NCBI GenBank assembly: GCA_013822395.1
Contig: PNKK01000003.1
Location: 1 to 64,000, forward strand
Direction of reading: 5' to 3'
Length of the DNA: 64,000 bases
From: Anaerolinea sp.
GTDB lineage: Bacteria > Chloroflexota > Limnocylindria > Limnocylindrales > CSP1-4
The translations under genes and the position numbers were made by a program. The notes under the pieces were generated by a model. The model was not told the DNA's origin. It saw nothing but the letters and a program-made list of their open reading frames with translations, and did no database searches. Positions 1-8,284 of this stretch are shown here, one piece after another (position 1 is the stretch's first letter; each line of letters begins with the position of its first letter).

Positions 1-92
1 ACGGGCTCGGCGCCGGCGAGCGTGAGGGCGTGGGTCGTGTCCCGGTCGCAGTTCGACCCTGGAAAGACGACGACGCCGATCCGGACGCTCAT
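1..92 (-). CDS. purQ: Phosphoribosylformylglycinamidine synthase, glutaminase subunit PurQ (partial)
   Basis: Only the first 30 or so codons are inside the window, read from an ATG at 92 toward the left edge. The translation begins MSVRIGVVVFPGSNCDRD, the usual N-terminus of class I glutamine amidotransferase PurQ, which supplies ammonia to PurL in the fourth step of purine synthesis. The catalytic Cys lies beyond the edge. The start overlaps the purS stop by 4 bp, so the two are translationally coupled; purS-purQ adjacency is standard where PurL is the small form. It is too short for the ORF track on this strand. Confidence 0.85.
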   Translation of the reverse strand, partial: MSVRIGVVVFPGSNCDRDTTHALTLAGAEP

Positions 93-409
93 CGCCCGAC
101 CGGCTCCCGGGAGGTCGTCGAGCCCGCCGCTATTGTCGATGTCGTCGAGCTCGTTGCCGCGAGGAGCTCGACGGCGAAGGCCTCGATCAACGGGTTCGAG
201 AGGAGCTCGGCCGCGAGGCGCTCCACGATCGCCCGCGCGGCAGCCTCGTCGGCTGCGCTGACCGTCAGCTCGACGCGGCGGCCGACGCGGACGGCCGAGA
301 CGCCCTCGACGCCGAGGTGGGAGAGGCTGCCTTCGACCGCTCGCCCCTGCGGGTCGAGGATCCCGGGCTTCGGCAGAACGTTCACGGCGAAACGGAACTC
401 GGCGCTCAT
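89..409 (-). CDS. purS: Phosphoribosylformylglycinamidine synthase subunit PurS
   Basis: The protein of 106 aa matches the PurS pattern: an N-terminal strand FRFAVNVLPKPGILDPQG followed by a ferredoxin-like fold. PurS bridges PurQ and PurL in the FGAM synthase complex. Typical PurS is 80-85 aa; here about 20 extra residues rich in Ser, Thr and Ala form a C-terminal tail. It overlaps purC by 4 bp upstream and purQ by 4 bp downstream. Family assignment is firm; the tail has no visible function. Confidence 0.88.
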   Translation of the reverse strand: MSAEFRFAVNVLPKPGILDPQGRAVEGSLSHLGVEGVSAVRVGRRVELTVSAADEAAARAIVERLAAELLSNPLIEAFAVELLAATSSTTSTIAAGSTTSREPVGR

Positions 410-1476
410 CGGGCGATCACGTCCTCCTCGAGATACCTGGTGAAGCTCGCGCCGGTGATCCGCTCGAACGCTTCCACGTACCGTGCCCGGGTGCCCTCGA
501 TGACGTCGGGCGGCAGCTCCGGCCCGGGAGCGGTCTTGTCCCAGCGCTGCGCCTCCAGCCAGTCGCGCACGAACTGCTTGTCGAAGCTCGCCTGGGGTCC
601 ATCGGGCGCATACGTGGCGGCGTCCCAGAAGCGCGAGGAGTCCGGGGTCATGACTTCGTCGATCAGGATCATGATCGATTCCGGTGGGCCGGGCGGGATC
701 GGCTCAGGCCGCCGTCCGACGCGTGAGATCGGCGCGATCCGCTCCTCCGGCGGACCGAATGGCGCATCGGGATCTCCGGTCATGGCGAGCCCGAACTCGA
801 ACTTCGTGTCGGCGAGGAGGATGCCCTTCCGCTCGGCCACCGCCGCGCCGTAGCGGTAGAGACGGAGAGCCCGGTCTCGGATCGCCTCGGCGAACGGACC
901 GGAAAAGCCCGTCATCCCACGCCGCCACGCGGCGAGATGGTCGATCATCCCGTCAAAGGTGATGTTCTGGTCGTGTTCGCCCTGCTCCGCCTTGGTCGCC
1001 GGCGTGAAGATGGGCTCCGGCAGTCGGTCGCTCTCGCGCAGTCCCGCCGGCAGGCGGATGCCGCAGACGGTGCCGCGTTCCCGGTATTCCTTCCAGCCGG
1101 ACCCAGCCAGGTAGCCTCGAACGACCGCCTCGATCGGGATGACTGACGCGGGACGACAGATCATGATCCGACCGCGGATGGCATCGAGCGGCCCGAGGTC
1201 CGGCGGCTCGTGGCCGGCGGCGCGAATCTCGGCGCGCAGCGTGTCCGCCAGGACGGACGGATCCGTGTCGAGCAGGTGGTTACGCATGATCGAGGCGGTC
1301 TCGGCAAACCAGAACCTCGACAAGCCGGTGAGGACCCGGCCCTTGTCCGGGATCGTGGATGGCAGCACGACGTCGAAGGCGCTGATCCGGTCCGAGGCGA
1401 CGAGCACCATCCGACCATCGTTGATCGAATAGAGATCGCGGACCTTGCCCGAACGAAGATACGACTCAGCCAGCAT
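406..1476 (-). CDS. purC: Phosphoribosylaminoimidazole-succinocarboxamide synthase (SAICAR synthetase)
   Basis: PurC joins aspartate to CAIR using ATP. The start at 1476 gives MLAESYLRSGKVRDLY, where SGKVRDLY is the family's N-terminal signature, and an internal motif LADTKFEFG follows near residue 220. The open frame extends upstream to 1875 but that part is the shadow of purB. At 356 aa it is longer than common PurC (about 235-300 aa). About 30 residues rich in Pro, Arg and Gly sit between LADTKFEFG and IDEVMTPDSSRFW, which are normally close together. The gene overlaps purB by 11 bp and purS by 4 bp. Confidence 0.92.
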   Translation of the reverse strand: MLAESYLRSGKVRDLYSINDGRMVLVASDRISAFDVVLPSTIPDKGRVLTGLSRFWFAETASIMRNHLLDTDPSVLADTLRAEIRAAGHEPPDLGPLDAIRGRIMICRPASVIPIEAVVRGYLAGSGWKEYRERGTVCGIRLPAGLRESDRLPEPIFTPATKAEQGEHDQNITFDGMIDHLAAWRRGMTGFSGPFAEAIRDRALRLYRYGAAVAERKGILLADTKFEFGLAMTGDPDAPFGPPEERIAPISRVGRRPEPIPPGPPESIMILIDEVMTPDSSRFWDAATYAPDGPQASFDKQFVRDWLEAQRWDKTAPGPELPPDVIEGTRARYVEAFERITGASFTRYLEEDVIAR

Positions 1477-2818
1477 CGGCCGTCGCCTTCGCTGTGATCG
1501 GTGTCGCCGCGGACCCAGCGGCCAGCCGGTCGAGACGAGCCATGACCTCGGGGACATGGACCAGGTGGCGGGCGTCGTCGAAACAGGCGTCGAGATCGGC
1601 GAGTGAGAGGCGTGACGCCAGGCCGGGCTCGACCGCCAGGAGGTCGCGCAGCGGCCGCCGCTCGTCGGCGGCGGCGAGAGCGGCCCGCTGGACGATGGCG
1701 TAGGCCCCCTCGCGATCCATTCCCCCACGATCCACGAGCGCGTCGAGGACGCGGGAGCTCGCGTGGAGACCGAGCCCCCGCTCGATGTTCTCGCGCATCC
1801 GGTCCGGCCGCGCGATGAGACCCTCCACGAGCCCGGCCATCTTCTGGAGCGCGTAATCGAGGAGGATCGTCGCATCGGGGAGGATCACCCGCTCCGCCGA
1901 CGAATGGCTGATGTCGCGCTCGTGCCAGAGGGCCTGGTCCTCCATCGCCGCGTGGGCGTAGCCGCGGAGGACGCGGGCGATCCCGGCGATCCGCTCCGAC
2001 AGGATCGGGTTGCGCTTGTGAGGCATCGCCGACGAGCCCTTCTGGCCGGGTCGGAACGGCTCCATGACCTCGCCGATCTCCGTGTGGGCCAGGTTCCGGA
2101 TCTCCGTGGCGAAGCGTTCCAGACTCCCGCCGAGGATCGCGATCGCCGTCAGCAGCGCCGCGTGACGATCGCGCTGGACGATCTGGGTCGAGACGGGGTC
2201 CACCCGGAGACCCAGCGCACCCAGGACCTCCGCCTCGAGGTCGGGGGGGAGGTGGCTGTACGTGCCGACCGGACCGGAGACCTTGCCGGTCCGGATCTCG
2301 TCAACCGCCGCGGCGAGCCGCCGCCGTCCGCGGTCAACCTCGAACGCCCACCCGGCGAGCTTCAGCCCGAACGTCGTCGGCTCGGCGTGGACCGAGTGGG
2401 TTCGGCCCATCAGCACGGTGCCGGCCTCGGTACGAGCGCGGGTCACGAGCGCCGCGACGAGCCGAGCCGCGTCTCGCAGCAGCAGGTCTCCCGCCGCCCC
2501 GAGCTGGAGCGCGAGCGCCGTGTCGAGGACGTCGCTGCTGGTCAGCCCGAGGTGGAGGTAGCGGCCCTCCGGCCCGACCGACTCGGCGACCTGGCTGACG
2601 AAGGCGATGACGTCGTGGTCCGTCGTCCGCTCGATCGCCGCGATCCGCTCGACGTCGATTCGGGCGCGCGCCTCGATCGCCGTCAGCGCCTCCGCCGGCA
2701 CCCTGCCGCGCCGGGCCTGGGCCCGGGCGACCTCGATCTCGACGCGGAGCATGTGCTCGAACCGGGCCTCATCCGCCCAGATCGCGCCCATCTCCGGCAG
2801 CGTGTAGCGGCGGATCAT
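1466..2818 (-). CDS. purB: Adenylosuccinate lyase
   Basis: The 450-aa protein belongs to the fumarase/aspartase superfamily and carries the flexible signature loop GSSAMPHKRNP near residue 265, with the catalytic serine in SSAM. PurB cleaves SAICAR to AICAR and adenylosuccinate to AMP, so it acts twice in the pathway. The N-terminus MIRRYTLPEMGAIW is typical for the bacterial enzyme. Its ATG overlaps the purD stop by 4 bp and its 3' end overlaps purC by 11 bp, consistent with one polycistronic purine transcript. Confidence 0.95.
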   Translation of the reverse strand: MIRRYTLPEMGAIWADEARFEHMLRVEIEVARAQARRGRVPAEALTAIEARARIDVERIAAIERTTDHDVIAFVSQVAESVGPEGRYLHLGLTSSDVLDTALALQLGAAGDLLLRDAARLVAALVTRARTEAGTVLMGRTHSVHAEPTTFGLKLAGWAFEVDRGRRRLAAAVDEIRTGKVSGPVGTYSHLPPDLEAEVLGALGLRVDPVSTQIVQRDRHAALLTAIAILGGSLERFATEIRNLAHTEIGEVMEPFRPGQKGSSAMPHKRNPILSERIAGIARVLRGYAHAAMEDQALWHERDISHSSAERVILPDATILLDYALQKMAGLVEGLIARPDRMRENIERGLGLHASSRVLDALVDRGGMDREGAYAIVQRAALAAADERRPLRDLLAVEPGLASRLSLADLDACFDDARHLVHVPEVMARLDRLAAGSAATPITAKATADAG

Positions 2819-4188
2819 CGGGCGGCTCCTCGGGCGGCTCCTCGGGCGGCTCCGGCGGGAATCGGATGGTCGGCAGCACGCGGGGCATCGACCGCGATGT
2901 CACGGCGGCGCTGCATCCCCTCCCAGGAGATCGAGTCGGCGGCACGCTCGGCGGCGGCGCGGGCCGAATCCAGGGTCGGACCCCTGCCGAGGACAGTCAG
3001 CACCCGGCCGCCGTTGGTCACGTAGTTGCCGTCCGGCCATCGATCCGTGCCGGCGTGAAAGACAAGGGCGCCGGTGGCGCGGGCGTCGTCCAGGCCGGCG
3101 ATCGGGTGCCCCCGCTCCGGGTCGCCCGGGTACCCCTTCGCCGCGAGGACGATGCCCACGGCCGCTCCGGGGATCGTCGGAACGACCGATGGACCACCCT
3201 CGGGAAGCCGGCCGCGGGCCGCGGCGAGCAGCAGCGGGCCGAGCGGGGAGGCGATCCGGGGCAGGATCACCTGGGCTTCCGGGTCGCCCAGCCGGACGTT
3301 GCACTCCAGGAGCGCCGGACCGTCGACCGTGAGCATGAGGCCAGCGTAGAGAAAGCCCCGGAACGGCGTGCCGCGGCGGGTCATCTCGGCGAGAAGCGGG
3401 CGGTGGATGGTCTCGAGCAGGTGCTCCACGATCGCATCGTCCAGGTCCGGGAGCGGCGAGTAGGCGCCCATCCCACCCGTGTTCGGCCCACGGTCGCCGT
3501 CGCCCAGGCGCTTGTGGTCACGTGCGGCGGGCAGAGCCACGGCGCGGGTGCCGTCGCAGACGGCGATGACACTGGCCTCCCGGCCCGTCAGGCGCTCCTC
3601 GACGACCAATGCCGGTGCGTCCACCGGCCGGCCGGCCAGAAAGCCGGGCACGAGCTCAACGGCCTGTTCCAGGGACTCGGTGACGATCACGCCTTTCCCG
3701 CCGGCGAGGCCGTCGGCCTTGAGGACCGCCCCGGCCCCGGCGGCATCGAGCTCGCGGATGAACGCCCCGGCGGCATCTCGATCCGCGCCCGTGAAGGCCC
3801 GGGCGCGGGCCATCCGCACGCCGGCGGCCGCGGCAACCTCGTGACAGAAGGCCTTGGACGCCTCCAGCCGCGCCGCCGCGCGCGCCGGCCCGAAGACCGC
3901 GAACCCGGCTGCGTCGAGCGCATCGGCCGCCCCGGCTGCGAGCGGCGCCTCCGGCCCCACGACGACGAGCTCGGCGGCCAGGCCGCGTGCCGCGGCAATC
4001 ACGGCGGCCGGGTCCAGCGAATCGACCCCGGGGAGGATGCGGACGCGATGCTCGGTGGCCATCGCCGTGCTGCCCGGCGCCACGACGACCTCGTTGACGC
4101 CCGGCTCCCCGGCGAGCTTCCAGGCCAGCGCATGCTCGCGGCCGCCGCTCCCGAGGACGAGGATCCGGGTCGGCATCGCCAGACTCAT
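2815..4188 (-). CDS. purD: Phosphoribosylamine-glycine ligase (GAR synthetase)
   Basis: PurD ligates glycine to phosphoribosylamine. The start MSLAMPTRILVLGSGGREHA at 4188 is chosen because its ATG overlaps the purA TGA (ATGA); a second Met at 4176 would also work. GSGGREHALAWKL is the N-domain signature, and the ATP-grasp core includes GRDHKRL-like and GPNTGGMGAYSP motifs. At about 457 aa it is slightly longer than the usual 425 because the C-terminus ends in a GAAR triplication encoded by a 12-bp tandem repeat. Confidence 0.95.
   Translation of the reverse strand: MSLAMPTRILVLGSGGREHALAWKLAGEPGVNEVVVAPGSTAMATEHRVRILPGVDSLDPAAVIAAARGLAAELVVVGPEAPLAAGAADALDAAGFAVFGPARAAARLEASKAFCHEVAAAAGVRMARARAFTGADRDAAGAFIRELDAAGAGAVLKADGLAGGKGVIVTESLEQAVELVPGFLAGRPVDAPALVVEERLTGREASVIAVCDGTRAVALPAARDHKRLGDGDRGPNTGGMGAYSPLPDLDDAIVEHLLETIHRPLLAEMTRRGTPFRGFLYAGLMLTVDGPALLECNVRLGDPEAQVILPRIASPLGPLLLAAARGRLPEGGPSVVPTIPGAAVGIVLAAKGYPGDPERGHPIAGLDDARATGALVFHAGTDRWPDGNYVTNGGRVLTVLGRGPTLDSARAAAERAADSISWEGMQRRRDIAVDAPRAADHPIPAGAARGAARGAAR
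2819..2854. repeat. 12-bp tandem repeat at purD 3' end
   Basis: Three head-to-tail copies of CGGGCGGCTCCT (the third with one change) lie at the end of purD. Their length, a multiple of three, adds GAARGAARGAAR to PurD without shifting the frame. The array ends right at the purD/purB overlap, so copy-number change would alter only the PurD tail. Confidence 0.85.
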
Positions 4189-5495
4189 CCGAGCGAAAGC
4201 CCCCCGCGGTGGCGCATCGGCCGCCATGCCCGCTCGATCGTCTGCGTCCGCTCCGGCCCGACCGAGACGAGGACGATCGGGACGCCGGCCAGCTCCTCGA
4301 GGGCCGTCACGTAACGCCGGGCGTTCTCCGGCAGGTCCGCGAGGGAGCGGACGTCGTGGATCGGGTCGTCCCAGCCCGGGAGGTCCTCATAGATCGGCAC
4401 GGCGTTGGCGATCGCCGTCGCGCTCGACGGCCAGTGGTCCACCCGCCGACCGTCGACCTCGTAGGCCACGCACAGCCGGATCGTGGGGATGCCGGACAGG
4501 ATGTCCAGCTTGTTCAGCATGATGCTGCTGATCGAGTTCACGGCGACCGCGTAGCGGAGGGGCACGGCGTCGAACCAGCCGACGCGCCTGGGCCGGCCTG
4601 TCGTCGTGCCCACCTCGTGTCCACGCGCCGCGATCCCCACCCCGATCTCGTCGTCCAGCTGGGTCGGGAACGGCCCCGAGCCGACACGCGTGGCATAGGC
4701 CTTCATGACGCCCATGACCTCGTCGACCTGGAGCGGCCCGATCCCTCCACCCGTGCACGCCCCACCGGCAACCGGGTTGGACGACGTCACGAACGGGTAG
4801 CTCCCGTGGTCGAGATCGAGGAGGGTCCCCTGCGCTCCCTCCAGGAGGACGTGCTCACCCCGGGCGAGCGCGGCCTGGACCAGCCATGTCGAGTCGTCGA
4901 GGCAGGCCTCGAGGCGCTCGCCCCAGGCGGCGGCCTGATCGACGAGCGTGTCGATCGTAAAGGCGTCGACGCCCATTCCGGCCAGAACGAGGTTCTTGTC
5001 CGGGAGGACGCGCTCCAGGCGGCTGCGCAGGACCGCGCGATCGAGGAGGTCCTCCATCCGGAGGCCCAGCCGCCAGGCGCGATCGCCATAGGCGGGTCCG
5101 ATCCCCCGCCCCGTCGTGCCCACCTTCGCGCCGCCCAGGCGAGCCTCGTTGCCCCGGTCCAGGGCGACGTGGTAGGGCATGATCACGTGCGCGCTCCGGC
5201 TGACCCTGACACGCGAGACGTCGATCCCGCGCGCGGTGAGCATGTCCAGCTCCGCGATGAGCGTGGCTGGGTTCACCACGACGCCGTTTCCGATGACCGA
5301 CGTGATGTGCGGATAGAGGACGCCGGACGGCACGAGGTGGAGCTTGAAGACCTCGTCGCCGGTGACGACGGTGTGGCCGGCGTTGTCCCCGCCCTGGTAG
5401 CGTACGACCATCGCGACCTGCTCCGCCAGGAAGTCGGTGGTCTTACCCTTGCCCTCGTCGCCCCACTGCAGCCCGACGATGATGGTTGCCGGCAT
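4185..5495 (-). CDS. purA: Adenylosuccinate synthetase
   Basis: PurA condenses IMP with aspartate using GTP, the first step toward AMP. The ATG at 5495 gives MPATIIVGLQWGDEGKGK, with the P-loop GDEGKGK at residues 12-18, and the family motif GTTGRGIGPAY occurs near residue 130. The length of 436 aa is normal. An open frame continues upstream to 5720 without conservation and is not used. This is the first gene of the operon; it couples to purD through a 4-bp overlap. Confidence 0.96.
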   Translation of the reverse strand: MPATIIVGLQWGDEGKGKTTDFLAEQVAMVVRYQGGDNAGHTVVTGDEVFKLHLVPSGVLYPHITSVIGNGVVVNPATLIAELDMLTARGIDVSRVRVSRSAHVIMPYHVALDRGNEARLGGAKVGTTGRGIGPAYGDRAWRLGLRMEDLLDRAVLRSRLERVLPDKNLVLAGMGVDAFTIDTLVDQAAAWGERLEACLDDSTWLVQAALARGEHVLLEGAQGTLLDLDHGSYPFVTSSNPVAGGACTGGGIGPLQVDEVMGVMKAYATRVGSGPFPTQLDDEIGVGIAARGHEVGTTTGRPRRVGWFDAVPLRYAVAVNSISSIMLNKLDILSGIPTIRLCVAYEVDGRRVDHWPSSATAIANAVPIYEDLPGWDDPIHDVRSLADLPENARRYVTALEELAGVPIVLVSVGPERTQTIERAWRPMRHRGGLSLG

Positions 5496-5648
5496 CAGTG
5501 GGCGCCCGCCATCTCGGGCCACGTCTGGCGTGCGCGGACCGGTTCGGGGGTGCGACCGACTCCGTACGTGCGCTCGCGGGCCTGCTCGCCCGGCGCCTTG
5601 GCCTGACCCGTCTGGTGGGCGCGGCTGGATCGGGCCGGAATCAATAGG

Positions 5649-5669
5649 CCCCGGGCTGATCGCCCGGGG
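5649..5669 (-). promoter_or_regulatory. Hairpin in purA leader
   Basis: An 8-bp perfect stem, CCCCGGGC/GCCCGGGG, with a 5-nt loop lies about 150 nt upstream of the purA ATG and downstream of the candidate promoter. No T-run follows it on the minus strand, so it is not a simple terminator; it may be an attenuator or an RNA-stability element. Confidence 0.45.
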
Positions 5670-5828
5670 ACCTGGATGCAAATCTCCCGTGTCGCTCGCC
5701 CGCCGCCCTGACGGGGCCACAGCTGCTGGCCGCTCGGACGCCTAACGGGACGACCGATGCGCCCTCTTCGCGCGATCGCTGAACCTCCCTGTCCGGGCCG
5801 CTGCGGTACCGTCCCGGAGACCGTGCGA

Positions 5829-5837
5829 GTATAGCAA
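5829..5837 (-). promoter_or_regulatory. Candidate promoter of the pur operon (extended -10)
   Basis: On the minus strand the sequence TTGCTATACT contains TGnTATACT, an extended -10 element. No good -35 is visible 17 bp upstream, as expected for extended -10 promoters. Initiation near 5821 would give a leader of roughly 325 nt before purA. It is the best match in the intergenic region. Confidence 0.45.
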
Positions 5838-6035
5838 CGGTCAGAGGGGCCGGCGAGGGGCTGGTCTCGATGCTCCGTGATTCTGTCAAGGCGCCAGCGA
5901 GGATCAGGCGAGGGACCGCCGTTGGCCGACGGCGGACGGACGGCCCGCTGTCCGGACCGGGACCATTCGCAGCCGAGCCGTAGTACCTCCGGTGCGTGTT
6001 GTCGACGGTCGCCGCAGCCGTAGCCTCGACCGGAC

Positions 6036-7586
6036 ATGAGGCGCATCTGGGGGCTCTGGCCGATCGTGCCGGCCGTCGCCGCGATCCTCCTCCTGGCGAC
6101 GCCCGAGACCATCGGCCCGCTCGCTCGGCCGGTGATCGTCTCGCTCATCGCCGTGGGACTGGCGGTCGCCGTGACCCGGGCCTACGTTCGATCCCGGATC
6201 GAGCCGCTCGTCGCCATTGCAGAGCGCCTGGCCGCCGGCGAGACGGGAGTGAGCATCCCCGCCCGATGGGACTCCCTCGGGCAACGCCTCGCGGCCGCGA
6301 TCACGACCCTCGGCTCGAGCATGGCCGCGGCCCAGTCCGACGCCACCACGGACCGCCTCACGGGGCTCACGAACCGTCCGGCGATCATCGGCTCGCTGTT
6401 CACGGAGGTCGAGCGGTCCATTCGATACCGGCGCCCTCTTTCCGTGGCCTTTGCGGACATCGACCACTTCAAGACGATCAACGACACCTATGGCCACGAG
6501 GCCGGCGACGTCGTCCTTCGCGGGGTGGCGGCCGTCCTCCGTCAGAACCTCCGCGGGTCCGACCGCATCGGTCGCTACGGCGGCGAGGAGTTCATGGTGA
6601 TCCTGCCCGAGACGTCGGTCGAGGACGCCGCGACACTCGCCGACAAGCTGCGGTTGCTCGTGGCGGGCGAGCTCTACCGGTTGCCCGACGGGAGTGAGAT
6701 GGGCGTGACCGTCTCCCTCGGCGTCACCGGCGGGGTCGGTGACCGGCTCAGCATGGATTCCCTCGTCCGCGAAGCGGATGCCGCGATGTACTCGGCGAAG
6801 GCACTCGGACGCGACCAGGTGTACGCGTTCGAGGAGCCGAACGACGACTCGACCGTTGTCCGATCGCCGATCTCGCCCGCCGGCCGGAGCCAGGCGATGG
6901 ATCTGGGGCGGCGCGCCCATGGCGCCGCCGCGGACGCACTGGCGGCGATCATCTCGCCGCTCCCCCATTATCGCGGTCAGCCCTCGGCGCTCATCGCGAC
7001 GATTGTCACGACGCTCGCGCGGCAGCTGAGCCTGCCCGAGCATGAGATCGACAAGATCCGCGTTGCGGCACTCCTTCATGACGTCGGCAAGGTGGGCATC
7101 CCGCAGGACATCCTCGAGAAGCCGTCATCGCTGACGCCGGCGGAGTGGCGCTCCGTGGTCCAGCACCCGCGGATCGGCCAGGTCATCCTCGAGCAGGCGA
7201 CGATGCTCCGGGACGCGGTCCCGATCATCCTCCACCATCACGAGCGGTTCGGCGGCGCGGGCTACCCGTACGGCCTGCGCGGCCACGAGATCCCGCTCGG
7301 CGCCCGGATCGTGGCGATCGCCGATGCCTATGATGCGATGATCCAGGACCGGCCGTACAAGGGGAAGATCTCGCACGAGGCTGCCGTGGACGAGCTCCGC
7401 CAACACGCCGGCACACAGTTCGACCCGGAGCTCGTCGAGATCTTCTGCGATATCTACGGATCTCATGCCCCGCAGGCCGATCCGGCTGCGCTCGGCTTCA
7501 TCGCCGCCGCCCAGAGCCACGGGCGTGCACCACTCGAGGCCGGTCGGCGAGGCGCCGCGCGGCGGGCTGGGACCTCCGATCGCTGA
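6036..7586 (+). CDS. Membrane-anchored GGDEF / HD-GYP cyclic-di-GMP turnover protein
   Basis: The 516-aa protein has two N-terminal membrane helices (about residues 5-50) and a HAMP-like segment. A GGDEF domain (about 100-265) follows with the active-site motif GGEEF preceded by an I-site RGSD, which argues for an active, product-inhibited diguanylate cyclase. The C-terminal HD-GYP domain (about 300-490) has LLHDVGKVGIP and HHERFGGAGYPYGL. The usual Asp of HHExxDGxGYP is Gly here, so phosphodiesterase activity is uncertain. A protein making and degrading cyclic-di-GMP is plausible. The gene stands alone and is transcribed away from the purine operon. Confidence 0.88.
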   Translation: MRRIWGLWPIVPAVAAILLLATPETIGPLARPVIVSLIAVGLAVAVTRAYVRSRIEPLVAIAERLAAGETGVSIPARWDSLGQRLAAAITTLGSSMAAAQSDATTDRLTGLTNRPAIIGSLFTEVERSIRYRRPLSVAFADIDHFKTINDTYGHEAGDVVLRGVAAVLRQNLRGSDRIGRYGGEEFMVILPETSVEDAATLADKLRLLVAGELYRLPDGSEMGVTVSLGVTGGVGDRLSMDSLVREADAAMYSAKALGRDQVYAFEEPNDDSTVVRSPISPAGRSQAMDLGRRAHGAAADALAAIISPLPHYRGQPSALIATIVTTLARQLSLPEHEIDKIRVAALLHDVGKVGIPQDILEKPSSLTPAEWRSVVQHPRIGQVILEQATMLRDAVPIILHHHERFGGAGYPYGLRGHEIPLGARIVAIADAYDAMIQDRPYKGKISHEAAVDELRQHAGTQFDPELVEIFCDIYGSHAPQADPAALGFIAAAQSHGRAPLEAGRRGAARRAGTSDR

Positions 7587-7660
7587 CAGCCGCGGGGCCT
7601 GCCGAGGGTGGTCCGGCTTGCGGAGCCCCGTGCCGAGTGTCGGGCGGATCGCCCCAATCA

Positions 7661-7736
7661 TCGTCCCGGGGGTTTGGCCGGATCAGGGCGCGCCTGGTCG
7701 TCCCGGGCGTCTGGCCGGATCAGGGGCCGCGCCTGG
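7661..7736. repeat. Tandem duplication of 37/39 bp
   Basis: Two adjacent copies run 7661-7697 and 7698-7736, sharing TCGTCCCGGG, TGGCCGGATCAGGG and CGCGCCTGG. They differ at two positions plus a 2-bp gap. They sit directly upstream of the first TGGTCGATCC palindrome. Confidence 0.85.
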
Positions 7737-7751
7737 TCGATCCATCGACCA
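7734..7751. repeat. 18-bp palindrome, copy 1
   Basis: TGGTCGATCCATCGACCA is a perfect 8-bp inverted repeat around a CC centre. A copy with one mismatch occurs at 7866, and a partial copy TGGTCGATCGAT at 7805. The shape fits a dimeric repressor operator or a short RNA hairpin. Confidence 0.7.
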
Positions 7752-7865
7752 TCCGACGAAGGAGCACGCCCGGGTGGACCAAACGCGGCGCTTCCGCCCC
7801 GGATTGGTCGATCGATGCGCCAATTGAACAAAGGAAGGGGCTCGGCCACTGCCACGTTCGTCGCA

Positions 7866-7883
7866 TGGTCGATCCATGGACCA
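7866..7883. repeat. 18-bp palindrome, copy 2
   Basis: TGGTCGATCCATGGACCA differs from the copy at 7734 at one base. The two sit 132 bp apart in the non-coding region upstream of ssb. Confidence 0.7.
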
Positions 7884-8160
7884 GCCGAACAGCCTGGGCC
7901 GGTCGGCGAGGCGAGGCGAGGCACCTCCTGACGAGGCAAGCGCCAGCGCGTGTGGCACGGCCCGGCCCGGCACGGCCCGGCGGCACGCTCGCGGGACAGC
8001 CCGGCGTGGACCGAAGCGGTGTCAATGGCCGCGGCGAGTCGAAGCCGGCGATCGCGCCGGCAGCACCCTGGTGACCGGCATCCAAGTTGCGATGCAGCCC
8101 CAGATGACCGCGCGGTAAGCGCGTCGCTGTAGGGTTCCGATGTCCCCGCCGGCGGCCACT

Positions 8161-8240
8161 GCCCGTCGGCGGCACCGCCCGTCGGCGGCACCGCCCGCCG
8201 ACAGCCCCGCCCGCCGACAGCCCCGCCCGCCGCACGCAGG
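8161..8240. repeat. Array of five 16-bp tandem units
   Basis: Five consecutive units start with GCCCGYCG: two GCCCGTCGGCGGCACC, two GCCCGCCGACAGCCCC and one degenerate unit. The array ends 45 bp before the ssb start codon, so it would lie in the ssb leader or promoter. Pairs of identical units imply stepwise duplication. Confidence 0.85.
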
Positions 8241-8284
8241 GTCGGCCCGTGACCCGTCGGCCGACCGACAAGGAGACCTGGACC

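Larger units (their letters stand above)
5496..6035. other. Divergent intergenic region between purA and the GGDEF gene
   Basis: This stretch of 540 bp holds no convincing gene; ORFs across it are Arg/Pro-rich and unconserved in appearance. It contains the candidate purA promoter and a leader hairpin (listed separately). On the plus strand, TTGTCG at 5999 and TAGCCT at 6021, 16 bp apart, would place a start site only a few bases before the ATG at 6036, so that gene may be leaderless. Confidence 0.5.
7587..8284. other. Repeat-rich non-coding region upstream of ssb
   Basis: About 700 bp lie between the GGDEF gene and ssb with no credible coding sequence. It holds a 37/39-bp tandem duplication, two near-identical 18-bp palindromes, a GGCCCGGC-rich segment near 7960 and a 16-bp repeat array just before the ssb ribosome-binding site, all listed separately. 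Structured RNA or repeat-mediated regulation of ssb are possible, but nothing is demonstrated. Confidence 0.6.

Noticed and set aside
1763-3025. Long plus-strand ORFs (420 and more codons) over purB, purD and purA
   Set aside because: They mirror real minus-strand genes, have Arg/Asp/His-rich shadow composition and no family motifs; expected in such GC-rich DNA.
8161-8240. CRISPR-like array
   Set aside because: Units are 16 bp with no spacers between them and no cas genes nearby; this is a simple tandem repeat.
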